Of a DNA stretch of 64,000 nt, positions 9,201 through 16,649 are shown in pieces. A program made the translations under genes and the position numbers. The stretch comes from Ketobacter sp963922875 (GTDB taxonomy: Bacteria > Pseudomonadota > Gammaproteobacteria > Pseudomonadales > Ketobacteraceae): contig CAWUJH010000003.1 of NCBI GenBank assembly GCA_963922875.1, positions 310,001-374,000 on the forward strand, read 5' to 3'. The notes beneath the pieces are model-generated. The model was not told the DNA's origin, made no database searches, and was given only the letters and a program-made list of their open reading frames with translations. Every line of letters begins with the position of its first letter. Position 1 is the first letter of the stretch.

Positions 9201-9793
9201 GCCTGGTCTATGGATACAAATGGACCTTCCTGACCTGTTAATAGTTCGTTATGCACCGCCCCGGCGTTAAGACAATGTTCTGCATTGCCCGTGAGGTTGC
9301 GCACACCTAAAAGTCTAAATACTTCCTGAAGTGCGAAAATGGCGAAATAGTCAACTTGGCCGCATGCGTAAACCAATATCTGTGAATCTTCCCGCAAATG
9401 ATCCAGCACCATGGACGATAGGTATGATATCGCCGGTGAGTAGGTAATATTGATGCGCCCGGAAGTGGCTAGAACGCTGGGTGAAGTGTGAATAGGGTAG
9501 GCGGATTTTTTCTTCATCCGCGAATATTCAAATTTTATACATCCCCGTGAGGGAGTCGATCTTGCCGCGCAACTGTTATCGGAATTACCGCTGATTGTGC
9601 TATCCCCCACGCCGCAGTACGAGCAGGACGCGTAAGTACTGTGGGGTAAATTCGTGCAATGTTCCGGAGCAAGATAGGGTGGCAGATAATGCCAATCAGA
9701 TAAGCAGTCTACGGTATCAATGGCTGAATTTTCTTGGTTTGACAGTTCTATGGTTGTGACAGGAATTGAGGCTTCAGATTGATTAACTGGCAT
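6224..9793 (-). CDS. NasA-like molybdopterin oxidoreductase fused to FAD/NAD and 2Fe-2S ferredoxin domains
   Basis: 1189 residues. The N-terminal ~830 residues follow the assimilatory nitrate reductase/formate dehydrogenase plan. They contain an iron-sulfur region (C57, C60, then D64 where the third Cys is usual, with C75 and C85 nearby), NAEHC with C174 at the expected molybdenum-ligand position, a TETA segment, a QSTGVVAH segment, PGQIN near 460, and a C-terminal dinucleotide-binding domain starting near LILNSGRSSMSDH. A ferredoxin-reductase unit follows, with RAYSISSSP for FAD and AAGSGITPLMSM plus YLCGPDAFM for NAD(P). A plant-type 2Fe-2S domain closes the chain (CRSGSCGAC, then a fourth Cys near the end). 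It would carry its own electron supply from NAD(P)H. The substrate is probably nitrate or another N-oxide. The altered FeS motif is unusual. Confidence 0.75.
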   Translation of the reverse strand: MPVNQSEASIPVTTIELSNQENSAIDTVDCLSDWHYLPPYLAPEHCTNLPHSTYASCSYCGVGDSTISGNSDNSCAARSTPSRGCIKFEYSRMKKKSAYPIHTSPSVLATSGRINITYSPAISYLSSMVLDHLREDSQILVYACGQVDYFAIFALQEVFRLLGVRNLTGNAEHCLNAGAVHNELLTGQEGPFVSIDQALNGDNRFYLFNGWNGLITHPPIFNRLLSKPELHAISFDVMQTETAQALENKLGSTCTGYIKSAGDPHLALAVANEIFSRYPHKISHRFVELWADESSFEQFKCLATNTTYTAREVALRVAAESRQVGQIENLIKRLAQVLAEEETIPVIVPSVGLSQSTGVVAHCLWAGVLAMLGKFGLNSTGDLLGGVLRLPGQINAESEVQGLSRKFFMGRIPMSDAVEAARRMDLPDHAYEPVLRDEPVAALDYSDPSPKRQLHIFFGTQFEANMPNRKRWLAKLNQSNTSIVVIDPIPDTWTLNHAQLILPSPPHPATPKLYQNGEWRLTLSIPQKKAAQETRSDATIIYDLMADIVKRFHNDPALLVNHPELAEHFHSGYLQRRFCPPIDGTTDTEGLIRVGGEVSRVQLFSRIQAYLSAGRGPLYCRFEHADGQLIRWEELLDRGSIVYGGVGTNRFQLNYETGAQPFADIYRKPRQFHFFIPRDNDLKMPNGLILNSGRSSMSDHAQRIAFAISSFNSGKATPVDGMPLQHPVYISQETATAYHMQTGQWVRLYDLTKSHYIDAPVVVSPRVFGKTLYISFHRSDYQKLQGFYVNDITDHLGRCNYSSQAKLKTPQIHLETLPAGVEQQHKAILEHHIANMTVEKLVPWDGHATDFIVTGVTKQADDCTSFKLQPKGPFYIRFQPGQYCTIKTNINSRKQSRAYSISSSPTLSGEVEITVKRVNDGLVSNWLADNVIVGDSLNVMGINGEFHLPTEALPDKLLFVAAGSGITPLMSMLRWLSVVVPKADIDFYISVRNRSNVLFAEELIHLENMMPNFNLWIVPTASEYENSQDRLRGRISSELLKKTSPDLIEREVYLCGPDAFMQTTIEILLTLGHRLSGIHKESFGLDRQRLICDSSINLKVQFSGPLIGNADQSISVAGDGSQTILEMSEANNVGLNSVCRSGSCGACLVKVIGETTQEDSDHLSPVQLNEGYRLACICYPKTDCRVELL

Positions 9794-9920
9794 AATTCAA
9801 AACCGATAATATGACTTCACAGGATAAATACGTTCCGGCATAAGGCTGGGACTTGGTAATACAATTTGACTGGAGTTTACGGCCTGATCAGCATTCACTG
9901 ACCTGGCCTCTAGTCCTTAC

Positions 9921-10811
9921 TTAGATATTGTCGGTAACAGGAGATTGAGGACGCCACTTTTTAGCAATTGTCGGACCATATTGAACGATGGCTATCCCGA
10001 ATACGGTCATGACAGCGCCAATACAGTTATAAATAGTGACGCTTTCATTTAGGATAAGAATACTTCCTATCATGGAGAAGAAAGGCATGAGCAGGCTATA
10101 GGGCGAAACCTTGTCAACCCTGAATTTACTTAACAGCCTGTACCAGAGAATAAATGCCATCACTCCACCAATAAGGGCGGTGTAGAGTAATGCACCCCAA
10201 GCGGGCCAGGAAGCATTGAATAAGGCGTCCACCTGACCGTCTTCTGTGGCAAATGACAAAGCCAAAAGACAGGGAAAGGCTATGAGTGATACATAGGAAT
10301 TTAGTCCGCTCGGATCAAAGGGGCCAAACTTGCGGACCACCGTATTACCAATAGCAAACATAAAAGCCGAAGTGGCAATGATCAGTAACCCGGAAATGCT
10401 CGTTTGTTCCTGAGGCATTCCCAGTATCAAGCCGACACCAAGCAAACATATAAAAGTACCTAGTGCACCAAATGCGGAAACTGTCTCCCCTAAAAAAATT
10501 GCGCCGAGCAGCAGAGTGAAGATAGTGTTAGTCTGGTAGACGATCATCCCGGAAGTCACATCAGAAAATTTAAAGCCAATATACAGTAGGGCAAAATGTG
10601 CCACTCCCTGAGTTAAAGCGATAAGCGTGGCCGGCCCGAGCATGTGTTTGATTCGTCCAATGAATGGCAGCAAGATCAAGCTCATAATCAAGAATCTCAG
10701 ACCCACCATAAAAACAGGAGGAAACTGACCAATTCCGAATTTCAACATAACGGCTTGTATGCCCCAGATACCTGGAACGAGTACTGCTAAAAATACGTAG
10801 AAAGGTGACAT
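9921..10811 (-). CDS. EamA/DMT-family transporter
   Basis: 296 residues, almost entirely hydrophobic, with about ten predicted membrane segments in two homologous halves of roughly 145 residues each, the classic EamA duplication. Family features include the small-residue helix GMIVYQTNTIFTLLLGAIFLGE and, in the second half, YSLLMPFFSMIGSILILNE. Such proteins export amino acids and small metabolites. It lies 69 bases after the SRPBCC gene and before the nitrate-reductase-like fusion on the same strand, so it probably exports the product or an intermediate of this cluster; that is inference from position. Confidence 0.85.
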   Translation of the reverse strand: MSPFYVFLAVLVPGIWGIQAVMLKFGIGQFPPVFMVGLRFLIMSLILLPFIGRIKHMLGPATLIALTQGVAHFALLYIGFKFSDVTSGMIVYQTNTIFTLLLGAIFLGETVSAFGALGTFICLLGVGLILGMPQEQTSISGLLIIATSAFMFAIGNTVVRKFGPFDPSGLNSYVSLIAFPCLLALSFATEDGQVDALFNASWPAWGALLYTALIGGVMAFILWYRLLSKFRVDKVSPYSLLMPFFSMIGSILILNESVTIYNCIGAVMTVFGIAIVQYGPTIAKKWRPQSPVTDNI

Positions 10812-10844
10812 GGGATTGGCTCTCAGTATGTGGATGTTGAAATC

Positions 10845-10874
10845 GGCCTACTCCTGAATCAGCAGGAGCAGGCC
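10845..10874. repeat. 12-bp hairpin between the SRPBCC and EamA genes
   Basis: GGCCTACTCCTG and CAGGAGCAGGCC pair over 12 bases with one mismatch around a 6-base loop, six bases downstream of the SRPBCC stop. There is no T-run in the direction of transcription. It may stabilise the upstream mRNA or partly uncouple the four biosynthetic genes from the exporter and nitrate module. Confidence 0.5.
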
Positions 10875-10880
10875 AGATTT

Positions 10881-11372
10881 TTATGCGGCCTCTGTGGCCG
10901 TTTCAAAAATGTTTTTAACGTTAGTCAGAGCTGCTGTTGCGAATCCAGACAGGAACTTATCGAACTCTTCCTGACTGGTATCTTCCGTATACGGCTCGCC
11001 GGCAATATCCCAGATGACACGACAGCTGTTATCAGAGATTTTCTCGACCCGCATTGACGACCAAAGGTTGTTAATATCCAAACTGGTGTAGATGAGCGTC
11101 CAGGTCATGATCATTGCGTCGTTGTCAATAGAATTGAGCTGCTCTAACACAACATGGGTATCGTCGAAGAACTTTTTGCGTACTGAACGAACCCCTTCGT
11201 GGGTCATTTCAATGCGATTCAAGCCATCAATGAATCGATCAAATCCGGCGAAATTTCCAACCAGTTCCCAGGCCTTTTCAGCTGAGGTGTTGATGTCGAT
11301 AGACGTGCTAACGGTATCGGTGTCTGGCACAGCGATCAGTGTGAAACGATTTTCTGTATAGGGTGTTGACAT
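10881..11372 (-). CDS. SRPBCC (polyketide cyclase/dehydrase-like) protein
   Basis: 163 residues with the START/Bet v 1-like pattern: an N-terminal beta strand leading into DINTSAEKAWELVGNFAGFDRFI (about 27-49), central strands with paired charged residues, and a long C-terminal helix (about 135-160). SRPBCC proteins bind hydrophobic ligands in a deep cavity and sometimes catalyse cyclisation or dehydration. The last core gene of mgo/pvf-type clusters belongs to this fold, which supports assigning this locus to that family. The gene is 32 bases after the NRPS stop on the same strand. Its exact step is unknown. Confidence 0.8.
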   Translation of the reverse strand: MSTPYTENRFTLIAVPDTDTVSTSIDINTSAEKAWELVGNFAGFDRFIDGLNRIEMTHEGVRSVRKKFFDDTHVVLEQLNSIDNDAMIMTWTLIYTSLDINNLWSSMRVEKISDNSCRVIWDIAGEPYTEDTSQEEFDKFLSGFATAALTNVKNIFETATEAA

Positions 11373-11404
11373 GTTGCTTTCCTCATTTAGGGGATGACGT
11401 TTTA

Positions 11405-14400
11405 CTATAAAGCTAACTCTTGCTTGTTATTCACTTGAATAAAATGGCTGCGGATTAAGAAGCTGAGATTTGCGTCGACCAAGGCATGGTTTTTCTCCGG
11501 GTAAATCATTCCAAATTGTTGAAGTCGATTAAGGGTGGCTGTGTAGTCAATCATTGAGATATCAGCAATGTCTTCATTTTGATCATCAAGATAAAATGAA
11601 ATGACGTTGTAGAGAGCATTCGATTCGTCAAGAGTCAGAAGATTGGACCGCCATTGCTCGGCAGGGATAAGTTTTACTGGGACCTGGTGATGATTAAGTC
11701 TTCCCACGTAGTCCGACCATTGAAGTGGCATCGGGTTGTGGAAATGCAGTACGGGAATATGACCTTCTTCCTTAGTGGTGCAGACCACAATTCCCTTGGC
11801 AATGAAATCAACAGGACACAAATCGAAGGTAGTTTGCCAATCAGGAGCATTTCCCAATTGAGCACAACCTTTCAGTAGTAAGAGAATGCGGTTTTGATCC
11901 GGGTAGCAATGGCCGGTTTTCGAATGTCCACATACGTTCCCCGGCCTAACAAGAGTCACCGGCAGGCCACGTTGATAAGCTTGCCAGACCAGCTGTTCGC
12001 ACACCCATTTTGTCAGGTTGTAGCCATTATTTACGAACACTGGAAGCTGTGCTGCCGGACCATCCTCAACAAGCCGACCTTCTCGATTGAGATTGCTCGC
12101 AGCAGAGAGGGTGGAAACGTATACAAGCTGCTTGGTCTTACCGCTGGTTGCCAGACGCAATAGGTCGATAGTGGACCCCACATTGGACTGGTAGAGGTGG
12201 TCATAGTCATAGATGTGATTGACCTGCGCACCGTTGTGATAAATAACATCAATTTCTTCAGAGAGTTGTAAAAAGTGGGTATCACTCAACCCCAAAGAGG
12301 GCGCACTTAAATCGCCAACCAAGACCTTAATGCGTGGATGGTTTTGTAGACCACTGATATTGTATTTTTGGTATGCCTCTCGAAGCTTGCTATAGGCATA
12401 TTCTTCGGAACTTGCTCGCACCAGACAGTAGATTGTGGCATTAGTAAGCGATATCAGCTGTTCCAGGATATGGGTGCCTAAAAACCCGTTTGCTCCTGTT
12501 AACAACACCGCTTCAGGTGAAAAACAGTTGGGGTTGGTTGGCGCTGACGGGCGGATGTCGCAGGATAGAACCATATCTGTATAGATACGTTCGGAAATCT
12601 GGTCACCTTTTTGCAGGTCGCCATTGGTAAGTAGTGAGGCTAAACCTTCCAGGGTGGGGTTTTCCATAAAGCGCGCCAGCGTGAATCCGCCAGCAAATTG
12701 GTTTTTCACTGAGAGCAGCATTTTGGAAACCAGAAGAGAGTGTCCTCCCAGATCAAAGAAGGAGTCCTGTTTTCCGATATCCGCTGTATCCAGGTCCAGC
12801 GCTTCTGACCAAATCTGTCGCAAACTTATTTCAGTGTCATTTAATGCACCGATATCATCGGACTGACGAGGGGGCATTGGAATTTCAAGCAGCTGCTTCC
12901 TATCGATTTTGCCATTAACTGTCGAGGGAAACTCATCAAGCTCGATAATATGTGCGGGTAACATATAGTTAGGTAGCGTTTTACCGAGGGTATCCTGAAG
13001 CAGCTCTGTTTTTGCCAAAGCGGATGGGTTGGCAACGAAAGCTCTGATTTGCTTCTGAGCTGTGGCGATGACGACGCACTTTGCGTAAAGACCTGAGGCT
13101 AAAATGGCATTTTCAATTTCCCCGAGCTCTACTCGGAAGCCGCGAATTTTGAGTTGGTTATCTTTGCGGCCTACGAAATTAATGCGTCCGGCTTCGTCCC
13201 AGTAACAAATATCACCCGTTCGGTACATTAACTGCCTGGGGTTATCGCCAAAATGGTCCGGAAGAAATCTTTCTGCGGTCATCTCCGGGGCGTTGTAGTA
13301 ACCCAGCCCAACTCCTTGTCCACTGATAAAGAGTTCACCATGCTCACTTGTCTTAGCAGGTCGCATTGCATCGTCCAGTAAGTAAATGCGGGTATTTGCA
13401 ATCGGTTTGCCGATGACTTTATTGTTGGCGTCCGCTTCAAATCGTTCTGTTGTTGCAAGTACGGTGCATTCAGTTGGGCCGTAAATATTGTGCAAGAAAC
13501 GACTTTTTGACCAACGTTTAATCGTGAGCGGATCACACACATCGCCACCGGTGACAATGTGATTCATTGATGGCCAGGTATATTCCGGTAGGCTGCCCAG
13601 CATTGCAGGCGGAATAAATGAATGGGTAACCTGGTGGCGCTCAATAAGTTGATCCAATCGGGAAAAATCGTGTCGCTGTTCTTCATTGGGAACAATTAAA
13701 CGTGCGCCGCTGAAAAGGGCAGGGAAAATATCCAGCAAGGAGGCATCAAAGCACACGGTTGTAAACTGCAGTGCGCGTGATTGTTGATTTAATTCCACAT
13801 GGGCGCAGTACCAGTAACAGAAGTGCAAAATATTCTGGTGACTGAGTTGAACACCCTTAGGTGTGCCGGTAGAACCCGACGTATAGATAGATACGGCCGG
13901 CTGCTCAAGGTTTTCTTGGTGAAAGTCCAGTTGCACGGCGGGAGCGTTGATATCCAGTCTAAAGTCTTCGATATTTAAGGAGGCAACCAATTGGGTGTCT
14001 GCAAGAGTGACACCTGCATGCGTTATGACCAGTGAGGGTTCAGCACTTTTCAGAATATTGGTAATTCGTTCTTCAGGATACTCCGGATCAATGGGTACAT
14101 ACACTGCACCCAACGACAAAACCCCTAAAATAGCCGCGTAGAGTTCAACGGATTTATGTAGAGCCAGCGCGACGACGGGAGGCTCACCCATTACTCCTTG
14201 ATGAATATCTTGTGCAATAGAACGAGCGACTTGGGTGCTGAGAGAAAATAACTGCTCATAACTCACCGATTGCTCTTCAAAGCAGATAGCGCAATTTTGC
14301 TTGTATAGTCTCGTCGCATTTGCGAAAGAGCTGAAGAGAGAACCATGTTGATCGGCATATTCATGATGAGTCTCGTTAGACTGGTGCCACGCTCGAAGAC

Positions 14401-14890
14401 GGTGAAGAGTCACTTGATCTGGAATACGACTGAGACTTTTATTACATACACAAAGCGTGTCGTTAGCGACTTGTACGATGATCTCTGCCAACGATTGGGT
14501 AGCAGTAGTAATGACCTGATCGTACCGGTCGGCACCATTGGTTAAGTGTCCTAAGGAAAGCTGGGATTCCTGCAGGACGGACAATTCGTTTATATCTACT
14601 TCCAGCCATTTCAGATCATATTGACTCTCGTCTGATGAAGAAACGCTTAATAGGATATGTTTAGCGCTAGGAAGGGTAGAGTTGACCTCGGTGTGGCACG
14701 ATACAAATACGTCCACTTCATCTGATAAACCAGCCTCCAACTGGGGAATTTGGAGTTGTTGGGTCAGTTTTGCCAATGAGTCTGAAAGATCTCCCAAGGT
14801 GTAGATAATATGCCCAAGGTCATAGGTGAGGTTAATGATGGCTTCAGCAAACTCACATCGACCAGAAATAGCAATAACTAGACTACGCAT
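11405..14890 (-). CDS. Single-module NRPS: unknown N-domain, adenylation, thiolation, thioester reductase
   Basis: 1161 residues. Residues 1-180 are an N-terminal domain I cannot assign firmly (perhaps a decayed formyltransferase-like fold). The adenylation domain spans ~185-670, with YTSGSTGTPKG at 336-346, YGPTE at 470-474, YRTGD near 556-560 and the catalytic Lys in NGKIDRK (K661). The thiolation domain has LGGHSL with the phosphopantetheine Ser at 718. The C-terminal NAD(P)-binding reductase has TGANGFLG at 798-805 and a YxxxK pair Y957/K961. There is no condensation or thioesterase domain. It should load one amino acid and release it reductively as an aldehyde or alcohol. The residues lining the pocket read D-A-L-F-V-G-I-V-L-K, suggesting an aliphatic residue such as Leu or Val. 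The architecture matches MgoA/PvfC/HamD proteins. Confidence 0.9.
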   Translation of the reverse strand: MRSLVIAISGRCEFAEAIINLTYDLGHIIYTLGDLSDSLAKLTQQLQIPQLEAGLSDEVDVFVSCHTEVNSTLPSAKHILLSVSSSDESQYDLKWLEVDINELSVLQESQLSLGHLTNGADRYDQVITTATQSLAEIIVQVANDTLCVCNKSLSRIPDQVTLHRLRAWHQSNETHHEYADQHGSLFSSFANATRLYKQNCAICFEEQSVSYEQLFSLSTQVARSIAQDIHQGVMGEPPVVALALHKSVELYAAILGVLSLGAVYVPIDPEYPEERITNILKSAEPSLVITHAGVTLADTQLVASLNIEDFRLDINAPAVQLDFHQENLEQPAVSIYTSGSTGTPKGVQLSHQNILHFCYWYCAHVELNQQSRALQFTTVCFDASLLDIFPALFSGARLIVPNEEQRHDFSRLDQLIERHQVTHSFIPPAMLGSLPEYTWPSMNHIVTGGDVCDPLTIKRWSKSRFLHNIYGPTECTVLATTERFEADANNKVIGKPIANTRIYLLDDAMRPAKTSEHGELFISGQGVGLGYYNAPEMTAERFLPDHFGDNPRQLMYRTGDICYWDEAGRINFVGRKDNQLKIRGFRVELGEIENAILASGLYAKCVVIATAQKQIRAFVANPSALAKTELLQDTLGKTLPNYMLPAHIIELDEFPSTVNGKIDRKQLLEIPMPPRQSDDIGALNDTEISLRQIWSEALDLDTADIGKQDSFFDLGGHSLLVSKMLLSVKNQFAGGFTLARFMENPTLEGLASLLTNGDLQKGDQISERIYTDMVLSCDIRPSAPTNPNCFSPEAVLLTGANGFLGTHILEQLISLTNATIYCLVRASSEEYAYSKLREAYQKYNISGLQNHPRIKVLVGDLSAPSLGLSDTHFLQLSEEIDVIYHNGAQVNHIYDYDHLYQSNVGSTIDLLRLATSGKTKQLVYVSTLSAASNLNREGRLVEDGPAAQLPVFVNNGYNLTKWVCEQLVWQAYQRGLPVTLVRPGNVCGHSKTGHCYPDQNRILLLLKGCAQLGNAPDWQTTFDLCPVDFIAKGIVVCTTKEEGHIPVLHFHNPMPLQWSDYVGRLNHHQVPVKLIPAEQWRSNLLTLDESNALYNVISFYLDDQNEDIADISMIDYTATLNRLQQFGMIYPEKNHALVDANLSFLIRSHFIQVNNKQELAL

Positions 14891-14899
14891 GGTGTGTCC

Positions 14900-15823
14900 T
14901 CACAAGTATTGTTTGAGCTTATCGGCTGTGGGATGGTGTTCCAGTAATCCGGACTGAATAAAAAAGCGCCGAATATTGGAAATCATTGGATGCTGGCTGG
15001 TAATGGGATAGGCGTTTACCAGGTTGCTGACAATTTTTTTGCGTACCATTTCAGGAATATCCAGCTGATTGATCAATGCTTTGTCAAATTCTGCCTGAAT
15101 TTCGTTTGTTAGATATTCTTCAAGGAAGGTTGGTATTACCGCTCCGATTGCGTGGCGAGTGTCTTCATCGACACCATTCCAGTACATTTTTACCATTTCT
15201 ATCCAGAAGCGTGAATGGCGACCTTCATCAGCAAGATGATCCGCCATCATGCCTTTTATGCAGCGCTTGATAGAGGTATCTTTTGCAAATGCGGCCACTT
15301 CTGCAGTTACAGTGTTCTCTGATATGGCAACGGCAATCAGTTCCATGCCGGCTTTATATTTGTCCTCCAGGCTTTCTATAGCCCGTGGTATAGCCCTCGA
15401 CAATTCGATTTCTGGAAAGATTTGGAATGGGGGCGTTCCCGTTCTTTGCTCGATCTGACGCTGAAAATCCATTGCAACGAAGGCATGGTAGTCTTCGTCA
15501 ATAACGACCGACATGGCGTCGTACTTTGCCGTGAATGGGAAGTCAAAGGGAAACCGTCCCTTGGCAATATCCAAGGCTGCTTTATTAACAATCTCCGTCT
15601 CGAAAATAATAATGTCGTTGATATATTTGTAGAGGCTTTGAAGGAGAATGTAGTTTTTAACTGACGGGTCAAGCTTGGAGATAACCGGATCAAAGCACAG
15701 TGATTGGCGCTCCTCAGGGTAAAAACCAAGCTCATCGTCTTCGATTTCTCGACGTGGTCTGGTTCGAATGGTCGCCATTTTTTCCCAGGTTTGGGCATGA
15801 GTTTTATAACTGGACTGGAGCAT
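14900..15823 (-). CDS. AurF-type diiron N-oxygenase
   Basis: 307 residues. All seven expected iron ligands of the p-aminobenzoate N-oxygenase (AurF) family are present with family spacing: E75, E110 and H113 (EDYH), E169 (SEN), and H196, E200, H203 in HLADEGRH. The last three reproduce the +4/+7 spacing of AurF exactly. AurF-like enzymes oxidise amines to hydroxylamine, nitroso or nitro groups. Here the likely substrate is the amino acid on the neighbouring NRPS carrier or the free amine. It sits nine bases before the NRPS gene and 14 bases after the cupin gene, so the three are translated from one message. The equivalent genes in known clusters are mgoC, pvfB and hamC. Confidence 0.9.
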   Translation of the reverse strand: MLQSSYKTHAQTWEKMATIRTRPRREIEDDELGFYPEERQSLCFDPVISKLDPSVKNYILLQSLYKYINDIIIFETEIVNKAALDIAKGRFPFDFPFTAKYDAMSVVIDEDYHAFVAMDFQRQIEQRTGTPPFQIFPEIELSRAIPRAIESLEDKYKAGMELIAVAISENTVTAEVAAFAKDTSIKRCIKGMMADHLADEGRHSRFWIEMVKMYWNGVDEDTRHAIGAVIPTFLEEYLTNEIQAEFDKALINQLDIPEMVRKKIVSNLVNAYPITSQHPMISNIRRFFIQSGLLEHHPTADKLKQYL

Positions 15824-15837
15824 TTTTCTGTTTCCTG

Positions 15838-16188
15838 TCAGTAGTAGTGAATTTCAAGAAGCAGGCAACCTTTCTCGCTGGTAAATGGCCCGTGATAGGT
15901 ACCTGCAGGGCGAAGGAAGTATTCACCAGTGCCGAATTTTTTAAGAGGAGAAAGTTTTTCCGCATCCAGAAGGATTTGATCACCTTCTATCAAATAGACT
16001 TCTTCGTGGTAGTCGTGAATAAACTTAATACTCGTTTTTGCACCGGCTTTAAAACGAACAAAGCGAGTTCTAACACCGACTTTATTGTTTTGGTCGAGGG
16101 TGTTCTTAATAACAACCTGCTCAATTCCCTCGTCAAACTCAGGTGGCGATTCCCAGTTAAAATTGGAATAGCTCAAAATTTCTTCCAT
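15838..16188 (-). CDS. Small cupin-fold protein at the head of the biosynthetic operon
   Basis: 116 residues forming one cupin barrel. Likely metal ligands are visible: HDYHEEVYLIEG (about 58-69) with two His and a Glu in motif 1, and a His in AGTYHGP (near 98) in motif 2. The ChrR-like subgroup is the closest I can suggest. It is the first gene of the minus-strand run, directly facing the AraC regulator across 461 bases. Single-domain cupins can be dioxygenases, isomerases or N-N bond-forming enzymes, so a chemical role in N-oxide or diazeniumdiolate formation is possible but unproven. Confidence 0.8.
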   Translation of the reverse strand: MEEILSYSNFNWESPPEFDEGIEQVVIKNTLDQNNKVGVRTRFVRFKAGAKTSIKFIHDYHEEVYLIEGDQILLDAEKLSPLKKFGTGEYFLRPAGTYHGPFTSEKGCLLLEIHYY

Positions 16189-16525
16189 AAAATACCCTTA
16201 CTAAAGCAGCCGGTTATGTGAAGTCGAATTATACGTAGGTGGGTGAAAAATAGAATTCGAGTAGCTGCCAGCTTGTTGCTTTTTTCTGACTGAAATGGTG
16301 GTTTGGCTATAAGTTTCGGTAAAAGCTTATTAATTTGTGACATTTTCGAAGGTTCGCCGGAGATAAATAAATTTTTACAATTTAGATGGATGTCGGAGTT
16401 ATACTTTAAAGTGAAGTTTATAAGAAAAATTCATGCATGTTTTGATCGATGTATATTATATGTCGCGCGAATTTCCTGTGGTCATAATGGATCGAAGCGT
16501 AGAATTATTAAATTGTTGTCATATT

Positions 16526-16561
16526 CTCTTGGAACTCTTGGAACTCTTGGAACTCTTGGAA
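16526..16561 (+). repeat. Four perfect tandem copies of CTCTTGGAA
   Basis: CTCTTGGAA is repeated four times without mismatch. The array is 88 bases upstream of the AraC-type regulator gene. It could be a regulator-binding array, or a simple repeat whose copy number changes promoter spacing. Confidence 0.8.
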
Positions 16562-16569
16562 TCTAAATA

Positions 16570-16609
16570 GGGAGGTGTGATGTTTGTGTCTTCGTGATAT
16601 TCACCTCCC
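16570..16609. repeat. Inverted repeat upstream of the AraC regulator gene
   Basis: GGGAGGTG (16570-16577) and CACCTCCC (16602-16609) pair perfectly around 24 bases, ending 40 bases before the regulator start. The left arm contains a GGAGGTG ribosome-site-like sequence with a GTGATG after it, so the hairpin could hide a decoy or leader ribosome site. An operator is equally possible. Confidence 0.5.
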
Positions 16610-16649
16610 TTAATGTATATTTACATTTGTCAGTACAGGAGTTATACAA

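Larger units (their letters stand above)
16189..16649. promoter_or_regulatory. Divergent control region between the cupin operon and the AraC regulator
   Basis: These 461 bases contain no gene I can support and are AT-rich. They should hold the promoters of the biosynthetic operon (minus) and the regulator (plus). Two marked structures lie on the regulator side: four tandem 9-base repeats at 16526-16561 and an inverted repeat at 16570-16609. Confidence 0.7.
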
